From positions 62,001 through 126,000 of the forward strand of contig NZ_CANMYE010000004.1 of NCBI RefSeq assembly GCF_947502065.1: 64,000 nt of DNA, written 5' to 3'. A program made the translations under genes and the position numbers. This document shows positions 17,176 through 27,400 of this stretch, one piece after another; the first letter of the stretch is position 1, and each line of letters opens with the position of its first letter. This DNA comes from an uncultured Pseudoteredinibacter sp. Lineage in GTDB: Bacteria > Pseudomonadota > Gammaproteobacteria > Pseudomonadales > Cellvibrionaceae. The notes under the pieces are model-generated. The model made no database searches. It had not been told where the DNA came from and worked only from the letters and a program-made list of their open reading frames with translations.

Positions 17176-17389
17176 TTATCCAGCAGTATAACGCCCGACG
17201 GTATAGGCTTCCCCCTCCTGTCGAGCTAAACGCCTTGTCATAGCTTTTTTATCTACCTGGTGTTTTAACTCAGATGCTTTGCCAAAGTACGTTGTGGATT
17301 TTCTAATTCTGGGGAAATTTCTAGATGCTACCGGAGCACCCATATAGATAGACAAGCAGCAATAAAGCACTGAAAACTCTAGCTTTCAT
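17176..17389 (-). pseudogene. Possible small lipoprotein broken by a frameshift
   Basis: From the ATG at 17389 the frame reads a convincing lipoprotein signal, MKARVFSALLLLVYLYGCSG, with a lipobox-like LYGC, and then meets a stop at 17321-17323. In the +1 frame the sequence continues without a break as APVASRNFPRIRKSTTYFGK to a stop at 17176-17178. A single-base indel near the GCSG codons would join both into a 65-70 residue lipoprotein. It could be a real pseudogene, a sequencing error or chance. It lies just upstream of the two-component pair on the same strand. Confidence 0.35.
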
Positions 17390-17541
17390 TCAAACATAGC
17401 CACTCATAGCACTGGCAGCATATTAATCAAGCAAGTGTGAAGACTTCGTCATGTCATGCTTTGGGCGGTTTTAGAGGCTACCGACATTCAAAGGGCGCTT
17501 GCCTAAGGGTGATACGTCTTAGCTATCCTTTGTACCAACAA

Positions 17542-17595
17542 TTGACTTGCCATAAGCTCTATACCACTATTAGGTACATATTGGTATAAAGGTAT
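17542..17595 (+). promoter_or_regulatory. Predicted parDE promoter and operator
   Basis: A TTGACT (-35, 17542-17547) and CACTAT (-10, 17565-17570) pair with a 17-base spacer lies just ahead of parD. An inverted repeat with ends TATACC (17560-17565) and GGTATA (17583-17588) covers the -10 region and the expected start site. That is a suitable place for autorepression by the ParD-ParE complex. Confidence 0.5.
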
Positions 17596-17600
17596 TTAAC

Positions 17601-17840
17601 ATGCCCAAGAATACAAGCATTACTCTGGGAGAGCATTTCGATAGCTTTATTGCTCAGCAAATTGATAAGGGGCGGTATGCCTCGGCCAGCGAGGTGGTGC
17701 GCGCGGGTTTGCGCTTACTGGAAGACAATGAGCAGAAGATTGCCACGCTGCGCCAGTTACTCAAGGAAGGGGAAGATAGCGGCAGTGCTGAATATAGCTA
17801 CGAAGAGCTGATGCAAGAAATGGATGATGAGCTTAGCTAA
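17601..17840 (+). CDS. parD: ParD-type antitoxin
   Basis: A 79-residue protein with the ParD/CopG ribbon-helix-helix start (NTSITLGEHFDSFIAQQIDK) and the family motif RYASASEVVRAGLRLLEDNE. An acidic C-terminal tail (residues 58-79, SYEELMQEMDDELS) is expected to wrap the toxin. It binds and neutralises ParE and represses its own promoter. The stop codon overlaps the start of parE by one base, a standard coupled type II toxin-antitoxin arrangement. Confidence 0.93.
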   Translation: MPKNTSITLGEHFDSFIAQQIDKGRYASASEVVRAGLRLLEDNEQKIATLRQLLKEGEDSGSAEYSYEELMQEMDDELS

Positions 17841-18139
17841 TGGCGGCATTTAGCTTAAGCCATAAGGCCAAGGCCGATTTGAAATCGATTTTGTCTTACA
17901 CCCAGAAAAAATGGGGACGAGAGCAGCGGCTTATTTACGCCAAGCAATTCGATCTAAGCTTCCATAGGCTGGCCGAAACACCAGAAGCTGGTCACAACTG
18001 TGACCATATTAAAACCGGCTATCGAAAATTCCCCTGCGCCAGCCATATTATCTTCTATCGCTATATACCTCAGGCTGGAATCCAAATCGTTCGAGTGTTA
18101 CACAAGCGTATGGATGTGCACCTCCAACTCGACGCATAA
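17840..18139 (+). CDS. parE: ParE-type toxin
   Basis: A 99-residue RelE/ParE-superfamily protein. It begins FSLSHKAKADLKSILSYTQKK, has the family segment WGREQRLIYAKQFDLSFHRL, and ends with FPCASHIIFYRY...IVRVLHKRMDVH, the typical C-terminal beta-strands. ParE toxins poison DNA gyrase. The gene is intact with no missing core segment, so the module is probably functional. It sits between the two-component operon and the mutasome operon and is not linked to either. Confidence 0.93.
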   Translation: MAAFSLSHKAKADLKSILSYTQKKWGREQRLIYAKQFDLSFHRLAETPEAGHNCDHIKTGYRKFPCASHIIFYRYIPQAGIQIVRVLHKRMDVHLQLDA

Positions 18140-18294
18140 ACGATGGGCAGCGCTGTAAAGCCCATGTTTTAGCATAGCCACCTGATTACATACCTTCCGC
18201 CACAGATAGATTACCCATCCTCACCCTCCAAAAACCAAAGCCCCCATTTACCCTCTGATGCCAGGGCACTTGCCATTTGCCCAAAGTCAGATTA

Positions 18295-18310
18295 CTGTAT
18301 AAACATACAG
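18295..18310. promoter_or_regulatory. LexA (SOS) box ahead of imuA
   Basis: CTGTATAAACATACAG is a perfect CTGT-N8-ACAG match to the gammaproteobacterial LexA consensus. It embeds a TATAAA that could be the -10 element, so LexA binding would block transcription of the imuA-imuB-dnaE2 block until DNA damage. Confidence 0.9.
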
Positions 18311-18376
18311 TATATTTTGATTGGAAAAATTAGCCCGATACAGCCTATACGCAAAAGCCCCGTGAGCAAGAGCACC

Positions 18377-19234
18377 ATGAACAAGAGCACCGCAAACCCA
18401 AAGGCCAAGCCTGCCGATAAGCCGCTGAATGCGGCGCTGCTGCAGGAATTGCAGCAGCGCCAGCAGATCTGGCGGGCTAGTGAGCCCTTACCTATTGCGA
18501 AGGGTGTTACCGCTGAGTTAGAGCCTAGTCGCTACCCTGAGCTGGATAATGCCTTAAACGGTGGGCTGCCTAAGCAGGGGCTGATGTTGATTAATAGCCT
18601 ATTTGCCCTAGGTGAGATTCGCCTGCTGCAGCACTATTTGCGCCAGCGTTTGCAGGATCGCTTGCTGGCGATTATTGCTCCGCCACAGCAGTTAAGTAGT
18701 GATGCCTGGGCGGCGATGGGCATTAATATCGATCAGCTGCTATTGATTAGCGATACCCAGCGCGATGAAAGCCTTTGGAGCGCCGAGCAGTGCCTGCAAA
18801 GCGGCCGCTGTGCAGCGGTATTGCTGTGGGAGGAGCTATTACAAGAGGGCAAATCGCCAGACCGGCAAGGCAAAAAGCGAGCAGTTACTAACCGCCAGGG
18901 GCATATTAATAGGCCTGCTAATAGATCGATTAACAAGCCCATCAATATGGCCGAGGCCAAGCGCCTTAAGCTGGCCGCCGAGGCGGGCTCTAGCACCATG
19001 ATTGTATTTAGAAAGCCCCATAGCGCGAAGCTGGCCGCCGATTTACATATCGAGCTGGAAGCCAAGCCCCGAGGCCTATGCCTGCATATTCCCAAACGCC
19101 AAAGGGGCTGGCCGCTGCGTAATATCCATATCGATTTCAGCCGCGATTGGCCAGAGCTGTGCGTGCCCAAACGCCCACAAAATGTTATCTCGCTTGCCGG
19201 TAAAAGACAGGCTGGCAAACAGCGGGCCCACTAA
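18377..19234 (+). CDS. imuA: ImuA, RecA/SulA-like mutasome accessory protein
   Basis: A protein of about 285 residues. The ATG at 18377 is preferred because the TTG at 18317 lies only seven bases past the LexA box and would leave almost no leader. A GTG at 18362 is also possible. The N-terminus has a basic, Lys/Pro-rich tail, followed by the ImuA region (LEPSRYPELDNALNGGLPKQ, then LGEIRLLQHYLRQRL). There is an inserted, Asn/Arg-rich loop of about 35 residues (roughly 870-990 bases into the longer frame, around GHINRPANRSINKPINMAEA) and the family ending GLCLHIPKRQRGWPLRNIHI. ImuA works with ImuB and DnaE2 in SOS mutagenesis. Confidence 0.9.
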   Translation: MNKSTANPKAKPADKPLNAALLQELQQRQQIWRASEPLPIAKGVTAELEPSRYPELDNALNGGLPKQGLMLINSLFALGEIRLLQHYLRQRLQDRLLAIIAPPQQLSSDAWAAMGINIDQLLLISDTQRDESLWSAEQCLQSGRCAAVLLWEELLQEGKSPDRQGKKRAVTNRQGHINRPANRSINKPINMAEAKRLKLAAEAGSSTMIVFRKPHSAKLAADLHIELEAKPRGLCLHIPKRQRGWPLRNIHIDFSRDWPELCVPKRPQNVISLAGKRQAGKQRAH

Positions 19235-19255
19235 CATCAGGGCCCTCAATACTAT

Positions 19256-19300
19256 GCCCCTAAATAATAGGCCCCTAAATAATAGGCCCCTAAATAACAG
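19256..19300. repeat. Three tandem 15-bp repeats between imuA and imuB
   Basis: The unit GCCCCTAAATAATAG occurs at 19256-19270 and 19271-19285 and with one change at 19286-19300. A decayed copy is just upstream. The repeats fill half of the 89-base gap between imuA and imuB and could alter spacing between the genes by slippage. Confidence 0.85.
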
Positions 19301-19323
19301 AATCATCAACAATAGGCTTTTGA

Positions 19324-20877
19324 ATGCGCTGGCTTTATCTGCACTTTTATCAACTGCAACTGGATCATCTCTACCGAGAAGAGCAGCTGGTGGCTGATGA
19401 AAAAGAAGGTCAAGCAGCCTCTAAAGCTACATCTCAAACTACAGCTCAAGCCACAACTCAAGCTTTTTCTCAAGCGACTATCATCGTCGACGGCCAAGGT
19501 AATGAAGTCTGCCAAGCCTGCGAACTGGCCCAGCAACAAGGTATACGCTTAGGCATGGGCCTGGCGGCGGCCATCGCCATGCAAGCCAAATTGCGCGTAC
19601 TGGATTACCGCCCCCTATTAGAACAAGAGCTACTGCAACAACTGGCCGAGCAACTCTACCCCATCAGCGCCAACCTAGTACTGCAAGCCCCCCAAGGTTT
19701 ACTGCTCGAAATTCGCAGCATGCTGCGCTATCACCAAGGCTTAGAAAATTACTGGCAACACATCCAACAACAACTGCAGCCCCTGCATTACCACTACGCC
19801 AACGCCCACTCACCCTGGGCCGCACAACTACTGGCACGCAACGGCTACCAACAACTGCTCGCCGATACCCCCGAAGGGCAACAAAGCCTAGAGCAAAGCC
19901 TAGCCCGCACCCCCTGCAGCAGCCTGCCGCTAAAAAAAAACAGCCTAGAAAGGCTAAGCAGCTTAGGCATTCACCACCTAGAGCGCCTACTCAAACTACC
20001 CCTAAAAGAAATCAGCCGCCGCTTCGACGAAGAAATGCTGCTGTACCTCGGCCGCCTAAACAACGAACTGAAAACCCCTTTAGCCTATTACCAACCCACA
20101 GAAATATTCGAACGCCAGCTGCAACTGTTTTATGAAATTTACGATAGCGAAACCCTAAGCAAACCTATCACCCCCTTGCTAAAACAACTGCAAGATTTTT
20201 TGCAGCAACGCGATCTACAAGCCCAGCAAGTGGATATACAACTGCAACTGCGTGATAGCGAAAGCCTAAAGATAGAACTGCGAGCCATACGCGGCGAAGA
20301 AAAAGCCGAACGCTGGCAAGCCCTACTCAAATTACGCCTAGAGCGCCTAGAACTCCCCGCCCCCGTAGAAGCCATCAGCCTGCGCTGTGAAAAACATCAA
20401 CAACGCGGCCAAGAACACGCCGAACTGTTCAGCCAACACCAAGGCCGCCTAAGCCAAGAACAACTACTCGATAGCCTACAAGCCCGCCTAGGCAAAGAAC
20501 GCATCCACTTTCTACAAGCCGGCAACAGCCACATCCCCGAGCACAGCCAACAACTGTGCAACAGCGCAAATAGTTCTCAAGGCACTTCAAAAGACAATTT
20601 ACAAAACAACCCACAAGACAAAAAAGGCAGCAGCAAAAACAACACAAACTTGCCTCTACCCGAAGGCCTAAGACCCAGCTTTTTACTTGAAAAACCTCAG
20701 CAACTGCAAGAAGAAGTCCTACTCTTCTACGGCCCCGAACGCATACAAAACCCCGGCTGGAATGAAAAACAAAACTGTGAGCGCGACTACTTCATCGCCC
20801 GCAATCAAGAAGGCCGCTGGCTATGGCTTTATAAAACGCCTAACAAACATTGGTATGTGCATGGGTATTTTGCTTAA
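19324..20877 (+). CDS. imuB: ImuB, catalytically inactive Y-family polymerase homologue
   Basis: A 517-residue protein beginning MRWLYLHFYQLQLDHLYREE, the position where active Y-family polymerases carry catalytic acids, and reading on to the ImuB segment QQQGIRLGMGLAAAIAMQAK. It has little-finger-like and C-terminal segments ending GRWLWLYKTPNKHWYVHGYF. ImuB is the clamp-binding hub that recruits DnaE2. Two low-complexity inserts stand out: an Ala/Thr/Gln-rich stretch at residues 30-50 and an Asn/Ser/Lys-rich stretch near residues 400-440. The gene is GC-richer than the sensor kinases downstream. Confidence 0.93.
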   Translation: MRWLYLHFYQLQLDHLYREEQLVADEKEGQAASKATSQTTAQATTQAFSQATIIVDGQGNEVCQACELAQQQGIRLGMGLAAAIAMQAKLRVLDYRPLLEQELLQQLAEQLYPISANLVLQAPQGLLLEIRSMLRYHQGLENYWQHIQQQLQPLHYHYANAHSPWAAQLLARNGYQQLLADTPEGQQSLEQSLARTPCSSLPLKKNSLERLSSLGIHHLERLLKLPLKEISRRFDEEMLLYLGRLNNELKTPLAYYQPTEIFERQLQLFYEIYDSETLSKPITPLLKQLQDFLQQRDLQAQQVDIQLQLRDSESLKIELRAIRGEEKAERWQALLKLRLERLELPAPVEAISLRCEKHQQRGQEHAELFSQHQGRLSQEQLLDSLQARLGKERIHFLQAGNSHIPEHSQQLCNSANSSQGTSKDNLQNNPQDKKGSSKNNTNLPLPEGLRPSFLLEKPQQLQEEVLLFYGPERIQNPGWNEKQNCERDYFIARNQEGRWLWLYKTPNKHWYVHGYFA

Positions 20878-21228
20878 AAGGGGGCACTGTTCCCTCGCAT
20901 CCAGCGCTCCACAGCATTTGTGCATCCATGCACGGCACGAAAGACGACAAAGGTTAGACGTAAAAAGTTAGATGTGAAACAAAGATAACAGTAACTACTA
21001 CAGCAGGTAAAAGGTGGGGAGGGGCTTACGAAACAATAAAGAGCGAGCGCCGAATGAGTAAAAAAGACTCGCGTCTTTTTGCGAGGCTTTTTTAGGAGAG
21101 AGGGAAGCCTGGAAGGCCGCCGATCGTTTCGTAAACCCCTCCCCACCTTTTACCGATCGACAAGCACCAACTAAACGCCAACACAAACAACACAAACAAC
21201 ACAAACAAAGGAACACTAAAACACCCTC
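20878..21228. other. Intergenic region between imuB and dnaE2
   Basis: An unusually long gap (351 bases) for this operon. It contains a 149-bp inverted-repeat element (21006-21154, listed separately) and three tandem ACACAAACA units at 21181-21207 shortly before the dnaE2 start. No LexA box was seen here, so dnaE2 probably depends on the imuA promoter unless the element supplies another. Confidence 0.7.
21006..21154. repeat. MITE-like element with 29-bp inverted arms
   Basis: The arms at 21006-21034 and 21126-21154 are reverse complements at 28 of 29 positions (outer end GGTAAAAGGTGGGGAGGGG). The 91-base centre carries a second hairpin near 21066-21085 (ACTCGC...GCGAG around a T-rich loop). 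No transposase is encoded. The size and the near-perfect arms fit a miniature inverted-repeat transposable element. It could also fold in RNA and reduce transcription into dnaE2. Confidence 0.8.
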
Positions 21229-24200
21229 ATGAGCTACGCCGAACTAATGGCCCAATCGAACTTCAGCTTCCTCCAAGGTGCCTCACACCCCGAAGAACTC
21301 GTTCGCCGCGCCGCCTTCCTAAACTACGAAGCTATCGCCATCACCGACGAATGCTCCCTCGCCGGCGTCGTACGCGCGCACCACTGCATAGAACAAGAAA
21401 AGCTCAAACTCAAACTTATCATCGGCAGCTACCTACGCTACCAAAACGAGCTCGAGTTAATCCTAATTTGCCCCAACAAAAACGCCTACAGCGAACTCTG
21501 CCGACTTATCACCCACGCCCGCCGCCGCGCAGAAAAAGGCCAATACCAACTCGACCCCTGGGATATCCGCAGCCTACAGCATTGTCTCATCCTGTGGCTG
21601 CCCTTAGAGGTGAACCCAAAGCGCAACAACACACAAGATAAACAAAACCAACACTACAATGATCACTGGGGAAAATGGCTAAAACAAGCCCAAGCAGAAC
21701 GATTATGGCTAGGCTATCGCCGCCAACTAAAAGGCGGCGAGCACCATAAAATACAATACTGGCAAACGTTGGCCGAAAGCCTAGAGCTAGAAACCTGCGC
21801 CTGCGGCGGCGCCCTCATGCACAGCCCCGAAAGACAAGCCCTGCAACATATTATAAGCGCCATTGATAGCGGCAAACCTGTTAGCGAGCTGGGCCGCGAG
21901 CTAAGCAGCAACCGCGAAGCCTGCCTACGCTCAATAGAAAAACTGCACAAATTGTTCCCCGAAAACCATATCAACAACGCCTTAGGCATCGCCAGGCGCT
22001 GCCACTTTTCCCTGCGCGAACTTAGCTACCAAAACCCCAGCGAACTAGTCCCCAAAGGCCTAAGCGCCATCGAACATTTACGCCAACTGGTCGCCCAAGG
22101 TTGTGAGTTTCGTTTCCCAGAAGGCACCCCCCAAGATATTCAAACCATTATCGATAAAGAACTTAGCTTAATAGAAGAGCAGCGCTACGAATATTTTTTC
22201 CTGACTATTTACGATATCGTGCAGTTCGCTAAAAAACAGAAAATTTTATATCAAGGGCGCGGCTCGGCGGCTAACTCCATAGTTTGTTACTGCCTAGAAA
22301 TTACCGCCGTAAACCCCGCTAAAATCTCCGTACTGTTCGAGCGTTTTATCTCCAAAGAGCGCAACGAACCACCCGATATCGATGTGGACTTTGAAAGCCA
22401 GCGCCGCGAAGAGGTGATTCAATATATCTACCAAAAATACGGTCGCGAGCGCGCTGCCCTTGCAGCCACCGTGATTACCTATCGCCTAAAAAGCGCCCTG
22501 CGCGAAGTGGGTAAAGCACTGGGCTTTGCCGAAAGCCGCATGGATTACTTTATAAAAAATATTAACCGCCGCGACAGCACCCCCTGGCCCGAGCAGCTAC
22601 AAGAGTTGGGCCTAGATTTGCGCAGCCGCCAAAGCCAGCAGCTGGTGAAATACGTCGAAGAGCTGCGCGGCTTCCCTAGGCATTTATCCCAACATGTGGG
22701 CGGCTTTGTGATTGCCGCCGGGCCACTGCATCACCTAGTGCCCGTCGAGAATGCCGCTATGGATGAGCGTACCGTGATTCAGTGGGATAAAGACGATTTG
22801 GAATCGCTGGGTTTATTAAAAGTGGATATTTTATCCCTGGGTATGCTCAGCGCCATTCGCCGCAGCTTTGATCTAATTCAAACACGCTACCAGCATCGCT
22901 ATAGCATTGCCGATATTGGCTTGCTGCCCGAAGATCCCCAGGTATATAAAATGATTCAACAGGCCGATACCGTCGGCGTGTTTCAAATTGAATCCCGCGC
23001 TCAAATGAGCATGCTGCCGCGATTAAAACCCAAGAATTATTATGATCTCGTAGTGCAAATCGCCATCGTACGCCCTGGCCCCATTCAAGGCGATATGGTG
23101 CACCCCTATTTAAAACGCCGTAACGGCGAAGAAAAAGCCGATTACCCCTCCGAGGCTCTACGCTCAGTATTGGGCCGCACATTCGGCGTGCCTATTTTTC
23201 AGGAACAGGTGATACAAGTAGCCATGGTGGCGGCCGGCTTTAGTGGTGGCGAGGCCGATCAATTACGCCGCGCCATGGCGAGCTGGAAAAAAACCGGCCA
23301 GCTGCATGGCTTTCGTAAAAAGTTAATTGATGGCATGAACGAGCGTGGCTATCAAAGCGATTACGCCGAGCGTATTTTTAATCAGATACTGGGCTTTGGT
23401 GAATACGGCTTTCCCGAATCCCACTCGGCCAGCTTTGCCATATTGGCCTACACCTCAGCCTGGTTAAAATACTACTACCCCACCGAATTTTGCTGCGCCT
23501 TGCTTAATAGCCAACCCATGGGTTTTTACAGCGCCGCCCAGCTTATTCAAGATGCCCGCCGCCACGGTGTAAAAGTATTACCCGTTTGTGTGCAAGCATC
23601 TAATTGGGAACACAGCATAGAAGATGGCAAGCTGCGTTTAGGTTTAAAACAAGTAAAAGGCTTAAACCAAAAAGCCGCCGAAAAAATAGAACAACAACGC
23701 CCCAATAACCTGCAAGAACTACAAGCTTTAAACCTACACCGCAACAGCCTAGAAGCCCTGGCCAGCGCCAATGCCTTGCAAAACTTCAGCGAGCATCGTT
23801 TTCAAGCCCGCTGGGATAATGCTCTACACAAACCCACTAAAATACGGCAGGTTGATTTGATTGGCGAAGCCGAGGGGCATTATCAATTAAGCTTCAAGCC
23901 TAATAAAGAAGAGGACATGCTAGAAGATTACCGCAGCCTAGGCCTAAGCCTAGAGCACCACCCCATCACCCTATTACGGCAGCAAGGTTTATTTCAGCAC
24001 TACCCCAATGCGCAAAGCTTACATCAATGCCGCAACGGCCAAATCGTGCAAACCATCGGTCTCGTCACCGGCCGCCAAAGCCCGGGCACCGCATCGGGGG
24101 TTACCTTCGTCACCTTAGAAGATGAATTTGGGCAGATGAATATTATTGTATGGGCAGCAACCGCCAGAGCCCAGAAGAAGCCCTATTTGCAGGCAAAGAT

Positions 24201-24321
24201 TTTGGAGGTAAAGGGGATTGTGGAGCAGGCTTCTGGAGTGACACATATTGTGGCAGGGAAGCTGGTGGATCATAGTGATTTACTGGGGCAGTTGAGTAGT
24301 AAATCACGGGATTTTCACTAA
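21229..24321 (+). CDS. dnaE2: DnaE2, error-prone DNA polymerase III alpha subunit
   Basis: A 1030-residue polymerase of normal DnaE2 length. The PHP domain (about 1-210) opens with YAELMAQSNFSFLQGASHPE. The palm contains ILYQGRGSAANSIVCYCLEI and the catalytic PPDIDVDFE near residue 384, and later RPGPIQGDMVHPYLKRR and FGVPIFQEQVIQVAMVAAGF. The C-terminal part has a helix-hairpin-helix-like region and an OB-fold (GLVTGRQSPGTASGVTFVTL). It performs translesion synthesis with ImuA and ImuB after DNA damage. A relic of a related 3' end is present downstream at 27751-27870. Confidence 0.96.
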   Translation: MSYAELMAQSNFSFLQGASHPEELVRRAAFLNYEAIAITDECSLAGVVRAHHCIEQEKLKLKLIIGSYLRYQNELELILICPNKNAYSELCRLITHARRRAEKGQYQLDPWDIRSLQHCLILWLPLEVNPKRNNTQDKQNQHYNDHWGKWLKQAQAERLWLGYRRQLKGGEHHKIQYWQTLAESLELETCACGGALMHSPERQALQHIISAIDSGKPVSELGRELSSNREACLRSIEKLHKLFPENHINNALGIARRCHFSLRELSYQNPSELVPKGLSAIEHLRQLVAQGCEFRFPEGTPQDIQTIIDKELSLIEEQRYEYFFLTIYDIVQFAKKQKILYQGRGSAANSIVCYCLEITAVNPAKISVLFERFISKERNEPPDIDVDFESQRREEVIQYIYQKYGRERAALAATVITYRLKSALREVGKALGFAESRMDYFIKNINRRDSTPWPEQLQELGLDLRSRQSQQLVKYVEELRGFPRHLSQHVGGFVIAAGPLHHLVPVENAAMDERTVIQWDKDDLESLGLLKVDILSLGMLSAIRRSFDLIQTRYQHRYSIADIGLLPEDPQVYKMIQQADTVGVFQIESRAQMSMLPRLKPKNYYDLVVQIAIVRPGPIQGDMVHPYLKRRNGEEKADYPSEALRSVLGRTFGVPIFQEQVIQVAMVAAGFSGGEADQLRRAMASWKKTGQLHGFRKKLIDGMNERGYQSDYAERIFNQILGFGEYGFPESHSASFAILAYTSAWLKYYYPTEFCCALLNSQPMGFYSAAQLIQDARRHGVKVLPVCVQASNWEHSIEDGKLRLGLKQVKGLNQKAAEKIEQQRPNNLQELQALNLHRNSLEALASANALQNFSEHRFQARWDNALHKPTKIRQVDLIGEAEGHYQLSFKPNKEEDMLEDYRSLGLSLEHHPITLLRQQGLFQHYPNAQSLHQCRNGQIVQTIGLVTGRQSPGTASGVTFVTLEDEFGQMNIIVWAATARAQKKPYLQAKILEVKGIVEQASGVTHIVAGKLVDHSDLLGQLSSKSRDFH

Positions 24322-24490
24322 GTGGCTTCGAAATGAGGGGCTGCAGGCTCACCCAGAATCGGGCCCATATTGTTAATTCCACTAATACGAATATGGATAT
24401 TTGTGGTGCTTAAATCGACATACAACAATAAACAACTATTCTAAATAGTAAAGGTATGATTATTTTAAAGCAACAGCAGAGACCAAGCTT

Positions 24491-27400
24491 TTGTTCAAGT
24501 TCAAGATATACGTGGTGCTATATGCTCTTTTACTGGCCTCTTCAGCTCTGAGCACAACGATAAAAAAAGAACGCTACCATATAAAAGACGAACGGCATTA
24601 TGACGAGCTATTCAACAAAGCACAGCTGCTAGTCCAAAGCTTACCTAGTCAAAGTGCTTCAATCACTGCGTACAGCATAGCAGAAACAAACGACGGGCGA
24701 ATATGGATAGCAACCAGCCTTGGCTTATATTGGCTGGATGGGTTGGGTAAAAATGATGCGGTAGACTCACTAGGTAACAGTTTAAACTCAAACACACCTT
24801 CTTTAAAGATAATCAAAGCCGATAAAAATCATGGCCTTTGGATCTATCACGAGAATAAAGTTTTACAATACTATCACAGCAAAGAAAGATGGTTAAAAAC
24901 GTATAACACAGAAGAGAACCTTGAAATCACAAGCATTGATGTAGACGAAGCTAACAATTTGCTCATTGCTAGCAATAAGGGGCTGTACTATACCAACGCG
25001 CTAAAAGACAACATTCAACCCCACCCTCTTAGTGCAAGCAATAAAGCAATAGAAACAATCCACATTAAAGATAATCGAGTTTACTTTCAAGAAGGTAATA
25101 ATATTGTTGCCTTGAACCTAAATAACAGCAAAGCCACTCTTGAAACCAAAGGGAGGCTTAACCACATCGCATCGTCAGTTTTAATAGACAAAGAAGATAA
25201 CATCTGGATCACCGCCAAATCAAAAGGACTCTATAAAATAGACAACAATGGCAAAACTCACAACATCAACATCACAGCAAATTTCACTAAAGTAGTTCAA
25301 ACAAAAGATAAGAAAATATGGGCTTCGACTCAAAGCACAGGGATACATATTTATGACCCCAATAGCCATAATTTATCCAATACAATCAATTACAACCCGA
25401 AGCAAAAAACGTCACTAACACTATCATCTATCTACGATATGTACCTTGATAGCAATGAACTACTTTGGATCTCTGGAAGCCCCCATTCAATCAACTACAT
25501 AAACACAAGAAATAAAGCTTACCGCAATATATTACACAACACCGAGAACAACAACGCACTACTGAGTAACAGCATATATTATATTCTAGAAAGCAGCGAC
25601 AAAAGAATATGGGTAGCTTATAGCGATGCAGGCATAGGTGTTACAGATAAAAAAGGTGAAATAATCGCAAGCTACAAGGATCAGTTAAGTGCGCCAGGGG
25701 TATACGCTTTAGCAGAGGATAATAATGGTGATATCTGGGCAGTTGTTGGAAGTGGATCACTCAACAAAATTGATCCTAAAAGCCATACTGTGGACACAAA
25801 AATACATAATAAAAACCCAAACCATGGAAAGTTATTCAACATTATTTTTGATGAAGAAGAACGCCTATTTACTTCAGGAAACAAAGGTATATTTCTTTAC
25901 GATAAAGAAACCAAAACACTTAGATCAATAGACATTCTATCGTCAAAAAAACCAAGTTCTATAAAAACCGCACACTCATTTATGGACACATCAGGCAACC
26001 TATGGTTTGCCGGCAGGCAGTACATGGCTGTCATCCCAAAAGGCGCAAGTGATGCCATCTTGGCTTGGCCTCCAGAAAATACAGTCTCACAGGATAATAC
26101 CCCCCTAAGGTGGGCATTCCCATCATCGAGAAATGGAGCCTATGCCATCATAGGCAAGGTATTACACAAACTTACGATCGACAAAAAAACTAAAGAAATA
26201 GATATCTCAAAAATACCTACAGACGATACAATCTCTGGGCGATTCTACGAGATAGATGGCAAACTAATGGCCTCCCATAGGCATGTCGATCTATCAACAG
26301 GAAAAGTTAAATTACTGAATGAATCGGATGGCATTATCCCCAAGATAGATCGATATTACGCTAGCGAAAAACTATCTGACGGAACTCTTTTACACGGCAG
26401 TTCAGAAGGCCTCATACTATTTAGGCCTTGGCTACAACAAGAATGGACGCACACCCCAAGTGTACAGATAAAAAAGATAACCGTAGCCGACAAAGAACAA
26501 ACGGCGCCTTATAGCGAAATCACTATACCCGCCAAACAAAACAGAATAACGTTTTATTCATCGGTTCTGGATTATAGCTACCCCAGTTTAAATCGCCACG
26601 CCCATAGACTATTAGGGTACAGTGACAAGTGGATTGAACAAGGCTCTGAGGGCCAAAGGGTAAGCTACACAAACCTTGATCCAGGTGAATACACTATGGA
26701 ATTTAAGGGCTCTGGTAAAAATGGTAAATGGAGCAATAAAATAAATCAGGTAAAGATCAAAGTGCTACCCGATTGGTTTGAAACCCTTTGGTTTAGAAGC
26801 ATGCTGGCCATTGCATTCATTATTGCAATGCTAATAATCTACCGCTGGAGAACCAGGCATTTACACGCCCGTCAAATTCTACTAGAAAACCAAGTTGAAG
26901 ATCGAACAAAAGAGCTCAGCAAATCCCTAATACAGCTTAAACAGGCACAAAACCAGCTAATAGAAAGCGAAAAACATGCTTCGCTAGGTCGGCTAGTACG
27001 TGGTATCTCACATGAATTAAACACCCCCATTGGCATTGTTAAAACAGCCTCAAGTGGCCTCATTGATAACTCTAAAGCCATTTATAACAACTTTCTTCAA
27101 GGAAGCCTATCACCAGATTCCCTTAAAGCCTACCTCGAAAAGATGATCAACAGTGGCGATCTAATCGAATCTAACATAGATAGAATGTCAGCAATAAACC
27201 AAAGCTTTAAGGCAAGCTCTTCGGATGAATACAGCCATAAAGCAAGCGATGTAAATATAAGAGATCTTATAGATAAAATTATTCTCTATGTACAGGCTCA
27301 TCTAGATGAAAAAAACATTTCTACAAAAATCACTATAGATGAGAGTCTTAACATCAGGACAAATGCAGAAGCCCTTCAAAATGTACTCAAAGAGCTACTT

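Larger units (their letters stand above)
17135..17600. other. Intergenic region between divergent response regulator and parDE
   Basis: A gap of 466 bases holding a frame-disrupted small lipoprotein on the minus strand (17176-17389) and the parDE promoter on the plus strand (17542-17595). Both are listed separately. The remaining bases show no strong structure. Confidence 0.5.

Noticed and set aside
18733-19218. 161-codon minus-strand frame across imuA
   Set aside because: Antisense shadow of ImuA; ImuA is supported by family motifs and the LexA box.
24143-24382. 79-codon minus-strand frame across the dnaE2 end
   Set aside because: It is antisense to the well-supported DnaE2 C-terminus and has no protein-like features.
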